Shown here: piece by piece, positions 17,380-26,385 of the stretch | Position numbering within the stretch: the stretch's first letter is position 1 | Layout: each line of letters starts with the position of its first letter | From: CAVZLD01 sp963776055 | Lineage (GTDB): Bacteria > Planctomycetota > Planctomycetia > Pirellulales > Pirellulaceae | Direction: 5' to 3' | Assembly: GCA_963776055.1 (NCBI GenBank) | Contig: CAVZLD010000014.1 | Location: 62,001 to 126,000 of the forward strand | DNA: 64,000 nt | Notes under the pieces: generated by a model | Databases searched by the model: none | What the model was told of the DNA's origin: nothing | What the model saw: only the letters and a program-made list of their open reading frames with translations | Translations under genes and position numbers: made by a program

Positions 17380-18912
17380 TCACGGCAGCGATGGCCGCCG
17401 CGGCTCACCGCCTGATGCCTCGACCGGATACAGCGCATGATGATCGACCAGACTGGTGATCAATCGCTGCATCTGCTCGCGCAAAACGTCCGGCCGCTCG
17501 GCCGCAAGATTCGTCGACTCAAACGGATCGTCGGCCAGGTTATAGAGTTCATAGTGCGAATTCCCCGACGCCTCCGACGGGAAGTAGTGGTAGATGACCT
17601 TCCAATCTCCGTTGCGCAGGCAGGTGAAATAGTTGCTGCGATGCGGAGAGTGAGGGTAGTGCATCAGAAACGTCTCGCTGCGCGTGGGGTCCGGCTGCCC
17701 GGCCAGCAGCGTATCGAGCGGTGCGCCGTCAACGACATGTTGCGATGGTGAGGGAATCTCCACCAAATTCAAAATCGTGGGAAACAGGTCCTGAACGGCA
17801 GCCACCTGCGTTTGAATTTGTCCGGCCGCAATCGGCAGCCGACGTTGGTAAGGATTCTTATGATCGGATTGAGCCCAAGCGGCAATAAACGGAACTCGCA
17901 TTCCGCCTTCGTAATGGGCCCCCTTCTTACCGCGCAGCGGTGCCGCACAGGCGACGGCATGCTGATGTCCGAGTGGTGCGTCGGAACCGTTGTCCCCAAG
18001 AAACAGCACCAGCGTGTTGTCCGCCACCTGCAAAGCGTCGAGATGGTCGAGGATCTCTCCGAGCGATTGATCCATTCCTTCAATCAAAGTCGCGAATGCC
18101 TGCGCGTTGGCCGGTTTGCCTGAGTCCTGGTAGTGGTCGGCAAAGCGGGGATCCGATTGGAACGGCGCATGGACCGCGTAATGTGACATGTAAAGATAGA
18201 ACGGCCGGCCCGCCTCTACTGCGTCGGTTACGTGGCGTTTTGCCTCGACCGTCAACGCCTCCGTCAGAAACGTTTCGGTGCCGTGATACTTTTCCAGGTG
18301 CGGAACAGCGTGAGAAGCTCGCGAAGATCCATTGCCGTAGTTGCGCATTCCGTAGTAGCTGGCGGGAGCTCCGATCGAACACCCGGCCACGTTCACGTCG
18401 AACCCGAGATTCTTCGGCTCCGCTCCTTCCGCCGTGCGGGGTCCGAAATGCCCCTTGCCGACGTGAATCGTGCGGTAACCCGCCGCTTGCAGCAGCCGCG
18501 CCAAGGTCACGTCACCGGTCCCCAAACCACTCCAGTTCCACGCGGGCGGTCCGGAGGGGCCTCGATTGTCTCGATCCGGATTGATCCAGTTCGTCGTGTG
18601 ATGTCGAGCCGCATTCTGCCCGGTCAGGATCGAGATTCGCGTCGGCGAACAGACACTCATCGCATAGAACTGATTGAAGCGAATCCCCCGCTCCGCCAGC
18701 CGTTCCATGCTCGGCGTTCGATAGTATTCATTCAGCGGGTATCGCTGAGCACGCCCGTCTTCCCCGGTGAGAAATGGCACCGACGTATCCATGACACCCA
18801 TGTCGTCCACCAAAAAGACGACAATGTTGGGCCGCTCCACGTGCGTTTCAGCCGCCCCCAAACTGGCAAGCGGCAGCACACCGATGGCGAGTGTCAGTAG
18901 TCCGCAGTTCAT
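17380..18912 (-). CDS. Secreted type I sulfatase
   Basis: 510 aa from ATG 18912 with signal peptide MNCGLLTLAIGVLPLASLGA. PNIVVFLVDDMGVMDTS carries the metal-binding Asp pair. CSPTRISILTGQ is the C-x-P-x-R motif whose cysteine is converted to formylglycine. LFLGDNGSDAP and LRGKKGAHYEGGMRVPFIAA supply the remaining metal and sulfate ligands. The protein hydrolyses sulfate esters, most likely on algal polysaccharides given the lineage; the exact substrate cannot be read. The C-terminal domain (WKVIYHYFPSEASGNSHYEL) is complete. It is transcribed towards the oxidoreductase gene with a 104-nt gap. Confidence 0.95.
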   Translation of the reverse strand: MNCGLLTLAIGVLPLASLGAAETHVERPNIVVFLVDDMGVMDTSVPFLTGEDGRAQRYPLNEYYRTPSMERLAERGIRFNQFYAMSVCSPTRISILTGQNAARHHTTNWINPDRDNRGPSGPPAWNWSGLGTGDVTLARLLQAAGYRTIHVGKGHFGPRTAEGAEPKNLGFDVNVAGCSIGAPASYYGMRNYGNGSSRASHAVPHLEKYHGTETFLTEALTVEAKRHVTDAVEAGRPFYLYMSHYAVHAPFQSDPRFADHYQDSGKPANAQAFATLIEGMDQSLGEILDHLDALQVADNTLVLFLGDNGSDAPLGHQHAVACAAPLRGKKGAHYEGGMRVPFIAAWAQSDHKNPYQRRLPIAAGQIQTQVAAVQDLFPTILNLVEIPSPSQHVVDGAPLDTLLAGQPDPTRSETFLMHYPHSPHRSNYFTCLRNGDWKVIYHYFPSEASGNSHYELYNLADDPFESTNLAAERPDVLREQMQRLITSLVDHHALYPVEASGGEPRRPSLP

Positions 18913-19176
18913 TCTCTGGCCCTCGTCTGAAAAAGAAGACCCGTATTCTAGCACACGGATACCGCAAACCCCAACCTGCTTGGCTTACGCAATGCGAACG
19001 CATCCTCCGCAAGCAGCTACGCGGCTACCGCGGCTGGCTCCACGCCGTTCCGTCATGTCACTTCACCGGTGCGGAACGCGCTATCGGCTTCCACCGGTTG
19101 ACGGAGGGGGTGCTTGGCAAACACCAACGAGGTAAGATTGACGGAAGCCTATCTTCCGTCACAACAGGATTCACCC

Positions 19177-20091
19177 ATGCCGAACATCTTTTTTGAATCG
19201 ATCGACCGCCATCAGTTTCTGAAATACTCCGCGGCGGCGGCAGGTTACCTGGTGCTGTCACCCGTCGCGCGAGTCTTTGGTGCCGAAAACGAAAACGAGC
19301 GTGTCCGTTTGGCCCTGCTTTCCGATACGCACATCCCGACCGATCCGGTGGAAACGTATCGAGACTTTGCGCCCGTCGCGAATCTACAACAAGTAGTGCC
19401 GCAAGTTCTGGAATCGAAGCCGGCCGCCGTCATCATCAACGGCGATGCGGCTCGGCTGGAGGGACTGACCAGCGACTATCAGCGACTTCGCGAACTCATG
19501 TTGCCTGTTGCCGCCGAAGCACCTGTCGTGATCGGTCTGGGAAACCACGACAATCGAGAGAACTTCTTCGCAACATTCCGGGAAAACCCAACCATCGGCG
19601 AGCGACAATCGGTCTCCGGCAAACACGTGGTCGTGATCGAATTCGCTGCGTTGAGAGTGATCGTGCTGGACACCTTGCTGTATGTCAACAAAGTCGCCGG
19701 CTTGCTGGGGAAGGCGCAACGTGATTGGTTGTCGCAGTACCTGCCGACGTGCGATGAACGCCCCACTGTGCTGTTCGTGCATCACACGTTGGGCGACGGC
19801 GACGGAGACCTGATCGATTTCGTGCGACTGCGGCAGATGCTGCGACTGCACCGCAAAGTTAAGGCAATTTTTTATGGGCACTCGCATCGCTACCACATCG
19901 AACGGAAGCGCGGAATTCAACTGATTAACCTTCCCGCCGTCGGCTACAACTTCAACGACAATGAACCGGTCGGATGGATCGACGCCGTTTTCGATCGCAA
20001 GGGCGTCGACTTGACGTTGCGAGCCATCGGGGGCAATACCGAGGCAGACGGACAGACGCAACGCGTTCGTTGGCCCGTTCGGGGAGGATGA
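19177..20091 (+). CDS. Exported calcineurin-like metallophosphoesterase
   Basis: 304 aa from ATG 19177 (MPNIFFESIDRHQFLKYSAA); the upstream in-frame residues to 19114 are not protein-like. The N-terminus resembles a Tat-type signal that has lost its arginine pair (DRHQFLKYSAAAAGYLVL). The metallophosphoesterase motifs are all present in order: LLSDTHIP, IINGDAARLEG, LGNHDNRENF, VLFVHHTLGDGDGD and FYGHSHRYHIE. These bind a two-metal centre that hydrolyses phosphomono- or diesters. The divergent 264-nt gap to the sulfatase start presumably holds both promoters. Substrate is unknown. Confidence 0.9.
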   Translation: MPNIFFESIDRHQFLKYSAAAAGYLVLSPVARVFGAENENERVRLALLSDTHIPTDPVETYRDFAPVANLQQVVPQVLESKPAAVIINGDAARLEGLTSDYQRLRELMLPVAAEAPVVIGLGNHDNRENFFATFRENPTIGERQSVSGKHVVVIEFAALRVIVLDTLLYVNKVAGLLGKAQRDWLSQYLPTCDERPTVLFVHHTLGDGDGDLIDFVRLRQMLRLHRKVKAIFYGHSHRYHIERKRGIQLINLPAVGYNFNDNEPVGWIDAVFDRKGVDLTLRAIGGNTEADGQTQRVRWPVRGG

Positions 20092-20262
20092 AAGTGGCAG
20101 GCATACCGGCCGGAAGATTCCTACACGGCTTGCACCAAGCAAACCAACGACGTGTTGCCCGGTCGCCTATCCTACGTGACCGGGCCGAGCAACCCTGATC
20201 AGGAGATGGGCCAGTCTTGCGCCGATGCGACCGAGGGGCTAGATTTCCCCAACAATGGATGA

Positions 20263-20689
20263 TTGATGATACCCACGAGTTCTTTTGTTATCCATCAGGC
20301 CGCGTCGCAAAATGAACACCGCAATGTGGAGGAAGAATTATTGACTTCCTATACTGACGAGGAACTGGCTGGCGGTTGGGAGTTTAAAATCCTTCGATCG
20401 GCTCAGCGGCATTTTCAAGGACCCGAAAGCCATGCAGGAAGTATTGGAGGAAGAGGCGCAAGCCGGTTGGATATTAGTGGAGAAGTTCGACCGTCATCGC
20501 CTGCGTCTGAAGCGCTCGCCGGAAGTGAACAAGAACGATCGATATTTGCACTTCGATGTGTGGCGCACGGAGATTGGTGTGTCACAGGGCAAATACGAGG
20601 CCAAAGTCGCCCTATTCGTGATGGCTATTCTCTTGGCCGTGCTATGTCTTGTCGGGGTGGGAAGCATGATCTTCGGCTCACTTGGATAG
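20263..20689 (+). CDS. Small DUF4177-like membrane protein, probable frame break
   Basis: Two frames together make sense. The first reads TDEELAGGWEFKILRSA up to about 20400. The second, from about 20403, reads GIFKDPKAMQEVLEEEAQAG, then WILVEKFDRHRLRLKRSP, and ends with a membrane helix (VALFVMAILLAVLCLVGVGS) and a stop at 20689. The pattern 'WEFKIVRS...LEEEAxAGWxLVEKFDxxRLRxKR' is that of small planctomycete membrane proteins related to DUF4177. A one-base indel near 20400 would fuse them. The start is uncertain: ATG 20263 is the first in frame, but the residues before TDEEL are not conserved-looking. Confidence 0.5.
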
Positions 20690-20992
20690 GACTCTCGCGC
20701 TGGAGCAAAGTCACGGAAAGATCAAGGGCGACGGCAACACCGCCGAGCATTGGCCCACCAGAATGCGGTTGCGGTCCGGCACAGCGCATCGAACCGATCA
20801 GGACCGGATGCGAATGTTCGAGAAACCGTGTCGGATTCTGGTGGGCCGCGGCTCGGTTCCTTCGGGAGCGCCCGCGCAATGCGCTCGCCTTGACACCACC
20901 CTACAAATCGTGTGCCGAACAGGATGGAGGCAGAGTTCGTTTTCTTGACTACGTCTCGTATTTACTACACCTTGCAGCACTGCTTCACGGGC

Positions 20993-21133
20993 ATGAAGCG
21001 AACCGTTACAAAATTCGAGGAGGAACATGGACGACCACCGACTGATGAGGAGCTACGGAAGAAGACAGTGGACGTCTTCAAGGCGGCAGGTAGCCAACCA
21101 ATCGCGGCGGATGCGGACAAGCCGCGCCGCTGA
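20993..21133 (+). CDS. Possible small hypothetical protein
   Basis: From ATG 20993 the frame gives 46 aa: MKRTVTKFEEEHGRPPTDEE followed by LRKKTVDVFKAAG. The segment EEEHGRPPTDEELRKK resembles the helix-turn motif often seen in sigma-70-like and small DNA-binding proteins (HGRxPTxEELA). The frame extends upstream to 20912 without similarity. It is short, has no clear ribosome site and no linked gene, so it may be a remnant. The region 20690-20990 shows nothing else I can support. Confidence 0.3.
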   Translation: MKRTVTKFEEEHGRPPTDEELRKKTVDVFKAAGSQPIAADADKPRR

Positions 21134-21216
21134 GCTGATCGGTCCGGACTCGGACGACATTTTACTGTGTCATTGAGTTGTCATTTGAGCAGGGCGTCCC
21201 AAGATTTCTGGAGAAC

Positions 21217-22476
21217 ATGATGTTATGTAGGCGATCGAAGTGGACTGAGGCGTGCTTGATCGGGTTCGTCTTCCTGTGCGGCGTGACGGGCGGTCAGGAG
21301 TGGACGCGGTTCCGCGGTCCGGACGGGACGGGCATCGGCAAGGGCGAGTCGATTCCCGTGTCCTTTACCGAAGCGGACTACCTCTGGCAGGTCAAGCTCC
21401 CCGGGCCGGGGCACTCTTCACCCGTTCTGTGGGGTGATCGTGTCTTCGTGACCTGTGCACACGACGCCCGCGAGGAACGCGAAGTCGTCTGTCTGAATGC
21501 GAGATCGGGAAAGACACTCTGGTCGACGCAAATGCCATTCACGCCGTACCGGCACAACCGCCAGAACAGCTTCGCCGCTGCAACACCCGCCGTCGACGCG
21601 GAACGTGTGTACGTCAACTGGATTTCGGGGGAGATGTTCGTCGCGCTCGCTCTGGACCATGCGGGCAAAACGCTCTGGCGGCGGGAGATGGGAGAGTTCC
21701 AGGCCCGACACGGCGCGGGAGCCTCGCCCATCGCTCTGGGTGGGTTGCTGATCGTCGGGAATGACAATCAGGCGAACAGTTTCCTCGCCGGCCTGGACGG
21801 CGAGACGGGTGAGACGGTGTGGCGGATCCAGCGGAACAGCCAAATGACATCGTACATCACTCCGGCAATCTACCGCCCGAAAGAGAGTGCCCCGGAAGTC
21901 GTCTTCGTCAGCGAGGCGAACGGGATGACGGGAGTCGATCCCATGAGCGGGCAGAAGAAGTGGGAGAGCGAGAAGCTGTTCACGCTCAAGAGCGTCTCCT
22001 CACCCGTCGTGGCCGGGAACGTGATCTTCGCAACCGCCGGATCGGGCGGAGCGGGGCGAGAGTCGGCGGCCGTTCGCCCGGGCGACGCGCTGACCGGACG
22101 CAACCCGACGGTCGCCTGGAAGTTGGACCGTGCCCTGCCTTATGTGCCCACGCCGATCGCGATCGGCGAGCACTTGTACATCCTGACCGACGCCGGTGTG
22201 ATGACCTGCGTGACAGCCGCGACAGGCAAGCAGGTATGGCAGAATCGCTTGGGCGGGAACTTCTACGCCTCACCTGTCTCCGTCAACGGGCGTATCTATT
22301 TAGTCACTCGCGGCGGCGAGGTGATTGTGCTCAAGGCGGCACCTGAATACGAGATCCTTGGCAAGAGCCAGTTGCCGGAGCAGACGGACGCGACCCCCGC
22401 AATCGCCAAGGGGCGAATGTACATCCGCACGCTCAACCACCTGATCTGTATTGGGAATGCCGAAGCCGAAAACTGA
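21217..22476 (+). CDS. Secreted PQQ-like (quinoprotein-fold) beta-propeller protein
   Basis: About 419 aa starting at the ATGATG pair 21217-21222, with a signal-like segment ACLIGFVFLCGVTGGQEW. WTRFRGPDGTGIGKGESIP is the hallmark opening of planctomycete PQQ-binding-like propeller proteins. Repeating blades follow: GDRVFVTCAHDAREEREVVC, LNARSGKTLWSTQMPF, ALDHAGKTLWRREMGEFQAR, DPMSGQKKWESEKLF and VTAATGKQVWQNRL. Each carries the xxGxxxW tryptophan-docking motif. I see no residues proving PQQ binding or dehydrogenase activity, so a structural or binding role is as likely. The following sulfatase starts 66 nt downstream and may share its transcript. Confidence 0.87.
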   Translation: MMLCRRSKWTEACLIGFVFLCGVTGGQEWTRFRGPDGTGIGKGESIPVSFTEADYLWQVKLPGPGHSSPVLWGDRVFVTCAHDAREEREVVCLNARSGKTLWSTQMPFTPYRHNRQNSFAAATPAVDAERVYVNWISGEMFVALALDHAGKTLWRREMGEFQARHGAGASPIALGGLLIVGNDNQANSFLAGLDGETGETVWRIQRNSQMTSYITPAIYRPKESAPEVVFVSEANGMTGVDPMSGQKKWESEKLFTLKSVSSPVVAGNVIFATAGSGGAGRESAAVRPGDALTGRNPTVAWKLDRALPYVPTPIAIGEHLYILTDAGVMTCVTAATGKQVWQNRLGGNFYASPVSVNGRIYLVTRGGEVIVLKAAPEYEILGKSQLPEQTDATPAIAKGRMYIRTLNHLICIGNAEAEN

Positions 22477-22542
22477 AACGCAACACTCTGCAACAAACAT
22501 CATGGCGCTATATGGCTGCGCCCATCGATCAAGGAGTTTCCC

Positions 22543-23946
22543 ATGTTGGTACGGCGTAACTTGGCGTACCTCTGCGTGCTGCTGGCCAGCGTCACTACGA
22601 CGATCTGTGCAGAGGTGGAGTCGGCCGAGGTGGAGAGGCCCAACATCCTCTTGATCTTCACGGACGATCAGCCTCAGATCTGCATGGGTTGCATGGGAAA
22701 CGAGCACATCCAGACGCCCAACATGGACCGATTGGCTGCGGAGGGAGTATTGTTCAACAATGCTTTCGTGACGACGGCCATCTGCTGCTCGAACCGGGCA
22801 AGCATCCTGACGGGGCAGCACATGCGGCGTCACGGAATCCGGGACTTTCGGACGCCGCTGTCCGCCGAGGCCTTCGCCCAAACCTATCCGGCCCTGCTTC
22901 GCAAAACAGGCTACCGGACCGGTTATCTGGGCAAGTTCGCTGTCGGCGCGCCCCAGCCCAAGATACGGAAGCTATCACTTCCGGCCGAACGATTCGATTT
23001 CTGGTTCGGCTTCCCCCAGGCGATCAACTTCCGGCAGGAGGCGGACGGCGAGGTGCGATACCTGACGACAATCATGGAGGAGAAAGCTGTTGAGTTCCTG
23101 CGGACGAACCCACCGGACCAACCTTTTTGTCTGACCGTGGCCTTGAAGGAGCCACATGGGCCGTGGAACTACTACGATTCGGAGGTGCCCGATCCCTACC
23201 AGGGTGTCCACCTTCCACCACCGCGCACCTTCACGCCGAAACACTACGGGGCCCAGCCGGAATTCATCCGCAGTTCGCTCAACGGTGGTTCGGGACCGAA
23301 GTGGTTCCGGAATCCGGAAGCGTACCAAGAACACATGAGGACGTTTTACCGATTGATCACGCGGGCGGACCGTGCACTGGGCCGGATCATGGCGGCCGTG
23401 GAAGAAGCTGGCCTGGACGACGACACCGTGATCATCTTCTCCTCCGATCATGGCTCGATGCTGGGTGCCCACGGGCTGGTCGGCAAATGGATCATGTACG
23501 AAGAGTCGATCCGTGTCCCGCTCATCATCCGCGATCCTCGGCTGCCGGGGAAGTTGCGCGGCAGGCGATGCACTGAAATGGTGCTGAGCATCGACTTGGC
23601 TCCAACCATGCTGGCGTTGGCGGGCGTCCCGATTCCGGAGTCGATGCAGGGACGAGATCTGATGCCGCTGCTTCATGACCAGCCCGTTTCATGGCGCGAT
23701 GACTGGTATTACGAGCACGTCTACAATACAAGACCTCCGCGGCGGCCGATCGCCCAGTGCGAAGGCGTTCGCACGAAACGCTGGAAGTACATCCGCTATC
23801 CCGAGAACGAACCGCCGTACGAGCAGCTATTCGATCTCGACGGCGACCCGCGGGAAGAGCACAACTTGGTGAGCGATCCGGCCCATGCTCCAACGGTCAG
23901 CCAATTGCGCGGGCGGTGCGATGAGTATCGTCAGTCGCTGAAGTGA
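22543..23946 (+). CDS. Secreted type I sulfatase
   Basis: 467 aa from ATG 22543, 8 nt after AAGGAG. The signal peptide is MLVRRNLAYLCVLLASVTTT. RPNILLIFTDDQPQICMGCM carries the metal ligands. TTAICCSNRASILTGQH contains the formylglycine site; this is a C-S-x-R variant rather than the more usual C-x-P-x-R, still compatible with conversion. IIFSSDHGSMLGAHGLVGKW supplies Asp-His and Lys. The C-terminus (TKRWKYIRYPENEPPYEQLF; DLDGDPREEHNL) is typical of the heparan/choline-type sulfatase subgroup. Substrate cannot be read. The 270 nt after it up to the tRNA terminator look non-coding. Confidence 0.95.
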   Translation: MLVRRNLAYLCVLLASVTTTICAEVESAEVERPNILLIFTDDQPQICMGCMGNEHIQTPNMDRLAAEGVLFNNAFVTTAICCSNRASILTGQHMRRHGIRDFRTPLSAEAFAQTYPALLRKTGYRTGYLGKFAVGAPQPKIRKLSLPAERFDFWFGFPQAINFRQEADGEVRYLTTIMEEKAVEFLRTNPPDQPFCLTVALKEPHGPWNYYDSEVPDPYQGVHLPPPRTFTPKHYGAQPEFIRSSLNGGSGPKWFRNPEAYQEHMRTFYRLITRADRALGRIMAAVEEAGLDDDTVIIFSSDHGSMLGAHGLVGKWIMYEESIRVPLIIRDPRLPGKLRGRRCTEMVLSIDLAPTMLALAGVPIPESMQGRDLMPLLHDQPVSWRDDWYYEHVYNTRPPRRPIAQCEGVRTKRWKYIRYPENEPPYEQLFDLDGDPREEHNLVSDPAHAPTVSQLRGRCDEYRQSLK

Positions 23947-24170
23947 AGCCCCAGGCAAGGACATTTGCATGAAACAGGCGTCCCTGTCCCGGTCGAAGAA
24001 TCGCCTCTTCCCTGGGACGCAGCAGGAAGTATGGAAAGGAAGCAAAGGACGGCAAGTACCAGCCTGTCGACGCCAAGTTCGTTCTCTCGGAAGAGCAGTC
24101 CTTTTCTCGGATCAGCTTTTCGAGGTCGTCGGGATGGGTTGCGGATATCTCACGGATCCGCTCGGACCAC

Positions 24171-24206
24171 AAAAAAAAGGACTTCGCCGATCTGACGTAA
24201 GTCCTT
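24171..24206 (-). terminator. Intrinsic terminator downstream of tRNA-Leu
   Basis: On the minus strand an 8-bp stem (AAGGACTT / AAGTCCTT) with a 14-nt loop is followed by eight T residues (A run at 24171-24178 on the plus strand). It lies 11 nt after the tRNA 3' end and fits termination of the tRNA transcript. Confidence 0.75.
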
Positions 24207-24217
24207 GCGTCGTAAGG

Positions 24218-24302
24218 TGGGCCTGAGAGGATTTGAACCTCCACGTCCTTAATGGACACTAGAACCTGAATCTAGCGCGTCTGCCAATTCCGCCACAGGC
24301 CC
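24218..24302 (-). tRNA. tRNA-Leu (CAG)
   Basis: The 85-nt minus-strand sequence begins GGGCCTGTGGCGGAATTGGC. The acceptor stem GGGCCTG pairs with CAGGCCC, the anticodon stem CTAGA with TCTAG, and the loop TTCAGGT gives anticodon CAG. A long variable arm, as expected for class II leucine tRNAs (TGTCC...GGACG), precedes the T arm GAGGTTCAAATCCTC. Discriminator base A. CCA is not encoded (the next bases are CCT), so it must be added after transcription. Confidence 0.95.
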
Positions 24303-24427
24303 AGATCGATAAGAGCCCCCCTCTTATACGCCAATTCAGCGGTGGCCTGCAAGTGGGGACTGGAAACTCCGCCCGCGGTGTCGCGTGGGCGATCAGGTCC
24401 CGCGATCGATCCAGCGGATATGGGTCT

Positions 24428-24772
24428 TCAATAACGGCGAAGGGACGGATCGACCAGAGCGGCCCAAGCATCGATTCCGCCCCGCATGTACTGGACGCGA
24501 GGATAGCCCTTGGCTCTCAACCAGTCACAAACCATGGCGCTGCGCTGCTGGTGGTGACAAAAAACGACAATGTGTCGCTGCCGATTGGCCACGAGTTCGC
24601 TCGACCGATGCTCCACTTCATCCATCGGAATCCACAGGGCGTCTTCGATGTGGGCAATCGCATACTCATCCGTATTGCGACAATCCAGCAGCAGCAGGTC
24701 CGCCTTTCGTTCGAGCAGTTGCTGCACCTCCAGCACGTCAATGTCGGGCGGAAGATGGGCAGGCTGGTTCAT
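24428..24772 (-). CDS. Rhodanese-like domain protein
   Basis: 114 aa from ATG 24772 (MNQPAHLPPDIDVLEV). It is a single rhodanese domain: LLLLDCRNTDEYAIAHIEDA is the first conserved block, and VVFCHHQQRSAMVCDWLRAK holds the active-site Cys at the start of the CxxxxxRS loop. YPRVQYMRGGIDAWAALVD closes the domain. Such domains carry a persulfide on the Cys and move sulfur between carriers. The protein has no signal and is probably cytoplasmic. Upstream in-frame residues overlap the DUF1559 terminator and look non-coding, so the short start is preferred. Confidence 0.88.
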   Translation of the reverse strand: MNQPAHLPPDIDVLEVQQLLERKADLLLLDCRNTDEYAIAHIEDALWIPMDEVEHRSSELVANRQRHIVVFCHHQQRSAMVCDWLRAKGYPRVQYMRGGIDAWAALVDPSLRRY

Positions 24773-24801
24773 ATCCAGGCAATCGAGGTCGGCAGGAAAT
24801 G

Positions 24802-24835
24802 AAAAACTGCTGCGTTCCCGCAGGAACACAGCAGT
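24802..24835 (-). terminator. Intrinsic terminator of the DUF1559 gene
   Basis: On the minus strand a 13-bp stem (ACTGCTGTGTTCC paired with GGAACGCAGCAGT, one G-U pair) with a TGCG tetraloop is followed by five T. It lies 71 nt after the DUF1559 stop and just before the rhodanese start, so expression of the latter must rely on read-through or a promoter inside the short gap. Confidence 0.85.
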
Positions 24836-24906
24836 CCTTGAATGAAATCGCACGAGCAACCGACTTGGGCCAGCCAGTGGCCGGCCCAAGTGGTCGAAGC
24901 ATCAAA

Positions 24907-26049
24907 TCAACTTTCGTCGTTGATCGCTTCACTTCCGGCGCGAGTGATCAGGCGGAAGTAAAGCGTGGCGTCGACGGTATCCGGAATGGCCTGCGTGTGA
25001 CCATCCGCAAAGCTGTGCACGACAACACCACCACTATGGTCGCTACTCGGACCAAAGTCGCGAGGATCCCCGGTCATGTTTTCCGCGTAGGGCGGCAGCA
25101 CATCGTTCGGACCCGGCACGACCGGCAAGCCGAAGTTGAGTGCCGATTGGGTGGCCCAGACTTGCTCCTGACTTCCACCCGCACCGGGACCGATACCGGC
25201 GTACCCATCCGGCTTAATGATGATTTCCGGCGGATAATCCGGCTTGAAGCCAACGACCCAGGACGACTGTCCCGAGACCCACGACGAATATCGTTCGTGA
25301 CGCGACTCGGAGATCAGGATCGTCTTCGAGGTACCGTCCGTCAGCTCGCGAATCTTGAGCCCCCGGAAGCCTTCGTCGTTCAATCGCGAAATGATCGTCC
25401 CACCCAGTGTGGGCTCGTGATCATTCGTTTCACGACTCACGGGTGAGCCGTGGGTGGCCGCAGCGACGGCCACGTAGTTGCCCCCGGCAACTTCCACTTC
25501 CATCGGAAGATCATAATTCGCCGTATCCTGTGCGATCGAGTCCCCCGAGAACGAGGGGCACTTCAGGAAGCTCACCGGTCGCGCAGCCAAGTGCGATTCC
25601 GGGCCGGCGCCCAGCAGCATGTCGGTGCTGAACGGTGTCCGCTGAAACTGCTCACTGATCTTGGAAATCTGCTGATGCAGAACATCCTCTTCCATAAACG
25701 GCAGGATTTGCACAATCCAGCTGTAGCCGTCATTGCTCCAGCGCCAGCGATCGGAACCAGGATCTCGGAAGTACGGGTCGCCCGCATCACCCGGTCGCAC
25801 ACGACCGAGGTTACTGCGGTTCGCCCGCGTCGGAGCGGTATTCGCCAACGGGAAATAACCCTTGGTCGATTCGTGGTTGATGCAAGCCAAAGCAAGCTGC
25901 TTTGACGTGCTGATACAACCGTTTCGACGGGCCGCTTCGCGCGCCGCATTGATGGCCGGAAGCAGCAACAACACTAGAATGGCGATGATCGCAATCACCA
26001 CCAACAATTCGACGAGGGTAAAACCTCGCCCACGCCCACGATTCAGCAT
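24907..26049 (-). CDS. DUF1559 protein with prepilin-type N-terminal cleavage/methylation signal
   Basis: 380 aa from ATG 26049, which follows GGGAGGTG by 5 nt. RGFTLVELLVVIAIIAILVL is a type IV prepilin-like signal, cut before Phe and followed by the hydrophobic assembly helix. LLLPAINAAREAARRNGCIS starts the DUF1559 domain, which ends in the H-G-G...DG-type motif SDHSGGVVVHSFADGHTQ; here the spacing His to Asp-Gly is one residue longer than the usual H-X9-DG. DUF1559 proteins are greatly expanded in planctomycetes and probably form pseudopilins or surface appendages, though their role is unproven. It has its own terminator and stands alone. Confidence 0.95.
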   Translation of the reverse strand: MLNRGRGRGFTLVELLVVIAIIAILVLLLLPAINAAREAARRNGCISTSKQLALACINHESTKGYFPLANTAPTRANRSNLGRVRPGDAGDPYFRDPGSDRWRWSNDGYSWIVQILPFMEEDVLHQQISKISEQFQRTPFSTDMLLGAGPESHLAARPVSFLKCPSFSGDSIAQDTANYDLPMEVEVAGGNYVAVAAATHGSPVSRETNDHEPTLGGTIISRLNDEGFRGLKIRELTDGTSKTILISESRHERYSSWVSGQSSWVVGFKPDYPPEIIIKPDGYAGIGPGAGGSQEQVWATQSALNFGLPVVPGPNDVLPPYAENMTGDPRDFGPSSDHSGGVVVHSFADGHTQAIPDTVDATLYFRLITRAGSEAINDES

Positions 26050-26073
26050 GAGGACACCTCCCAACGAAAACAA

Positions 26074-26385
26074 AAATGAAAAGATAAGAAAACGAATATA
26101 CCCTGCAACTTGTTCCGAGCGTCGCAGAATATCCCGTCGCTTACGGTGGTTTCCGCGTCAGCGACCTTAGACCACCAGCCTGATTTAAGCCGGAAAATCC
26201 CTTCACGTCAAGACTTTGGGCGTTTACGAACCGGTCAAATCGAGCTAACTTCGGCATTGGAAACGATTTGTCGCTGATCACACCCAGCCAAATGTTGAAC
26301 GCGTGGACCCACCGGTTCGGGTGTCAGCGCCGATTGCCCGGCTCGCCCCCCCGGAACGCCGACAGTCGTCCCGAGCTCCCCCCCG
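26074..26385. other. Intergenic region between divergent DUF1559 and nucleotidyltransferase genes
   Basis: About 312 nt with lower GC near 26080-26110 (ATGAAAAGATAAGAAAACG), which could hold the minus-strand promoter for the DUF1559 gene. No conserved ORF, repeat or hairpin is evident. Confidence 0.4.

Noticed and set aside
20690..20992. ORFs on both strands in 20.69-20.99 kb
   Set aside because: They overlap each other, lack start signals and show no similarity; treated as non-coding.
23897..24259. 120-codon minus-strand ORF downstream of tRNA-Leu
   Set aside because: It starts inside the tRNA and runs through its terminator; the first residues are just translated tRNA sequence.
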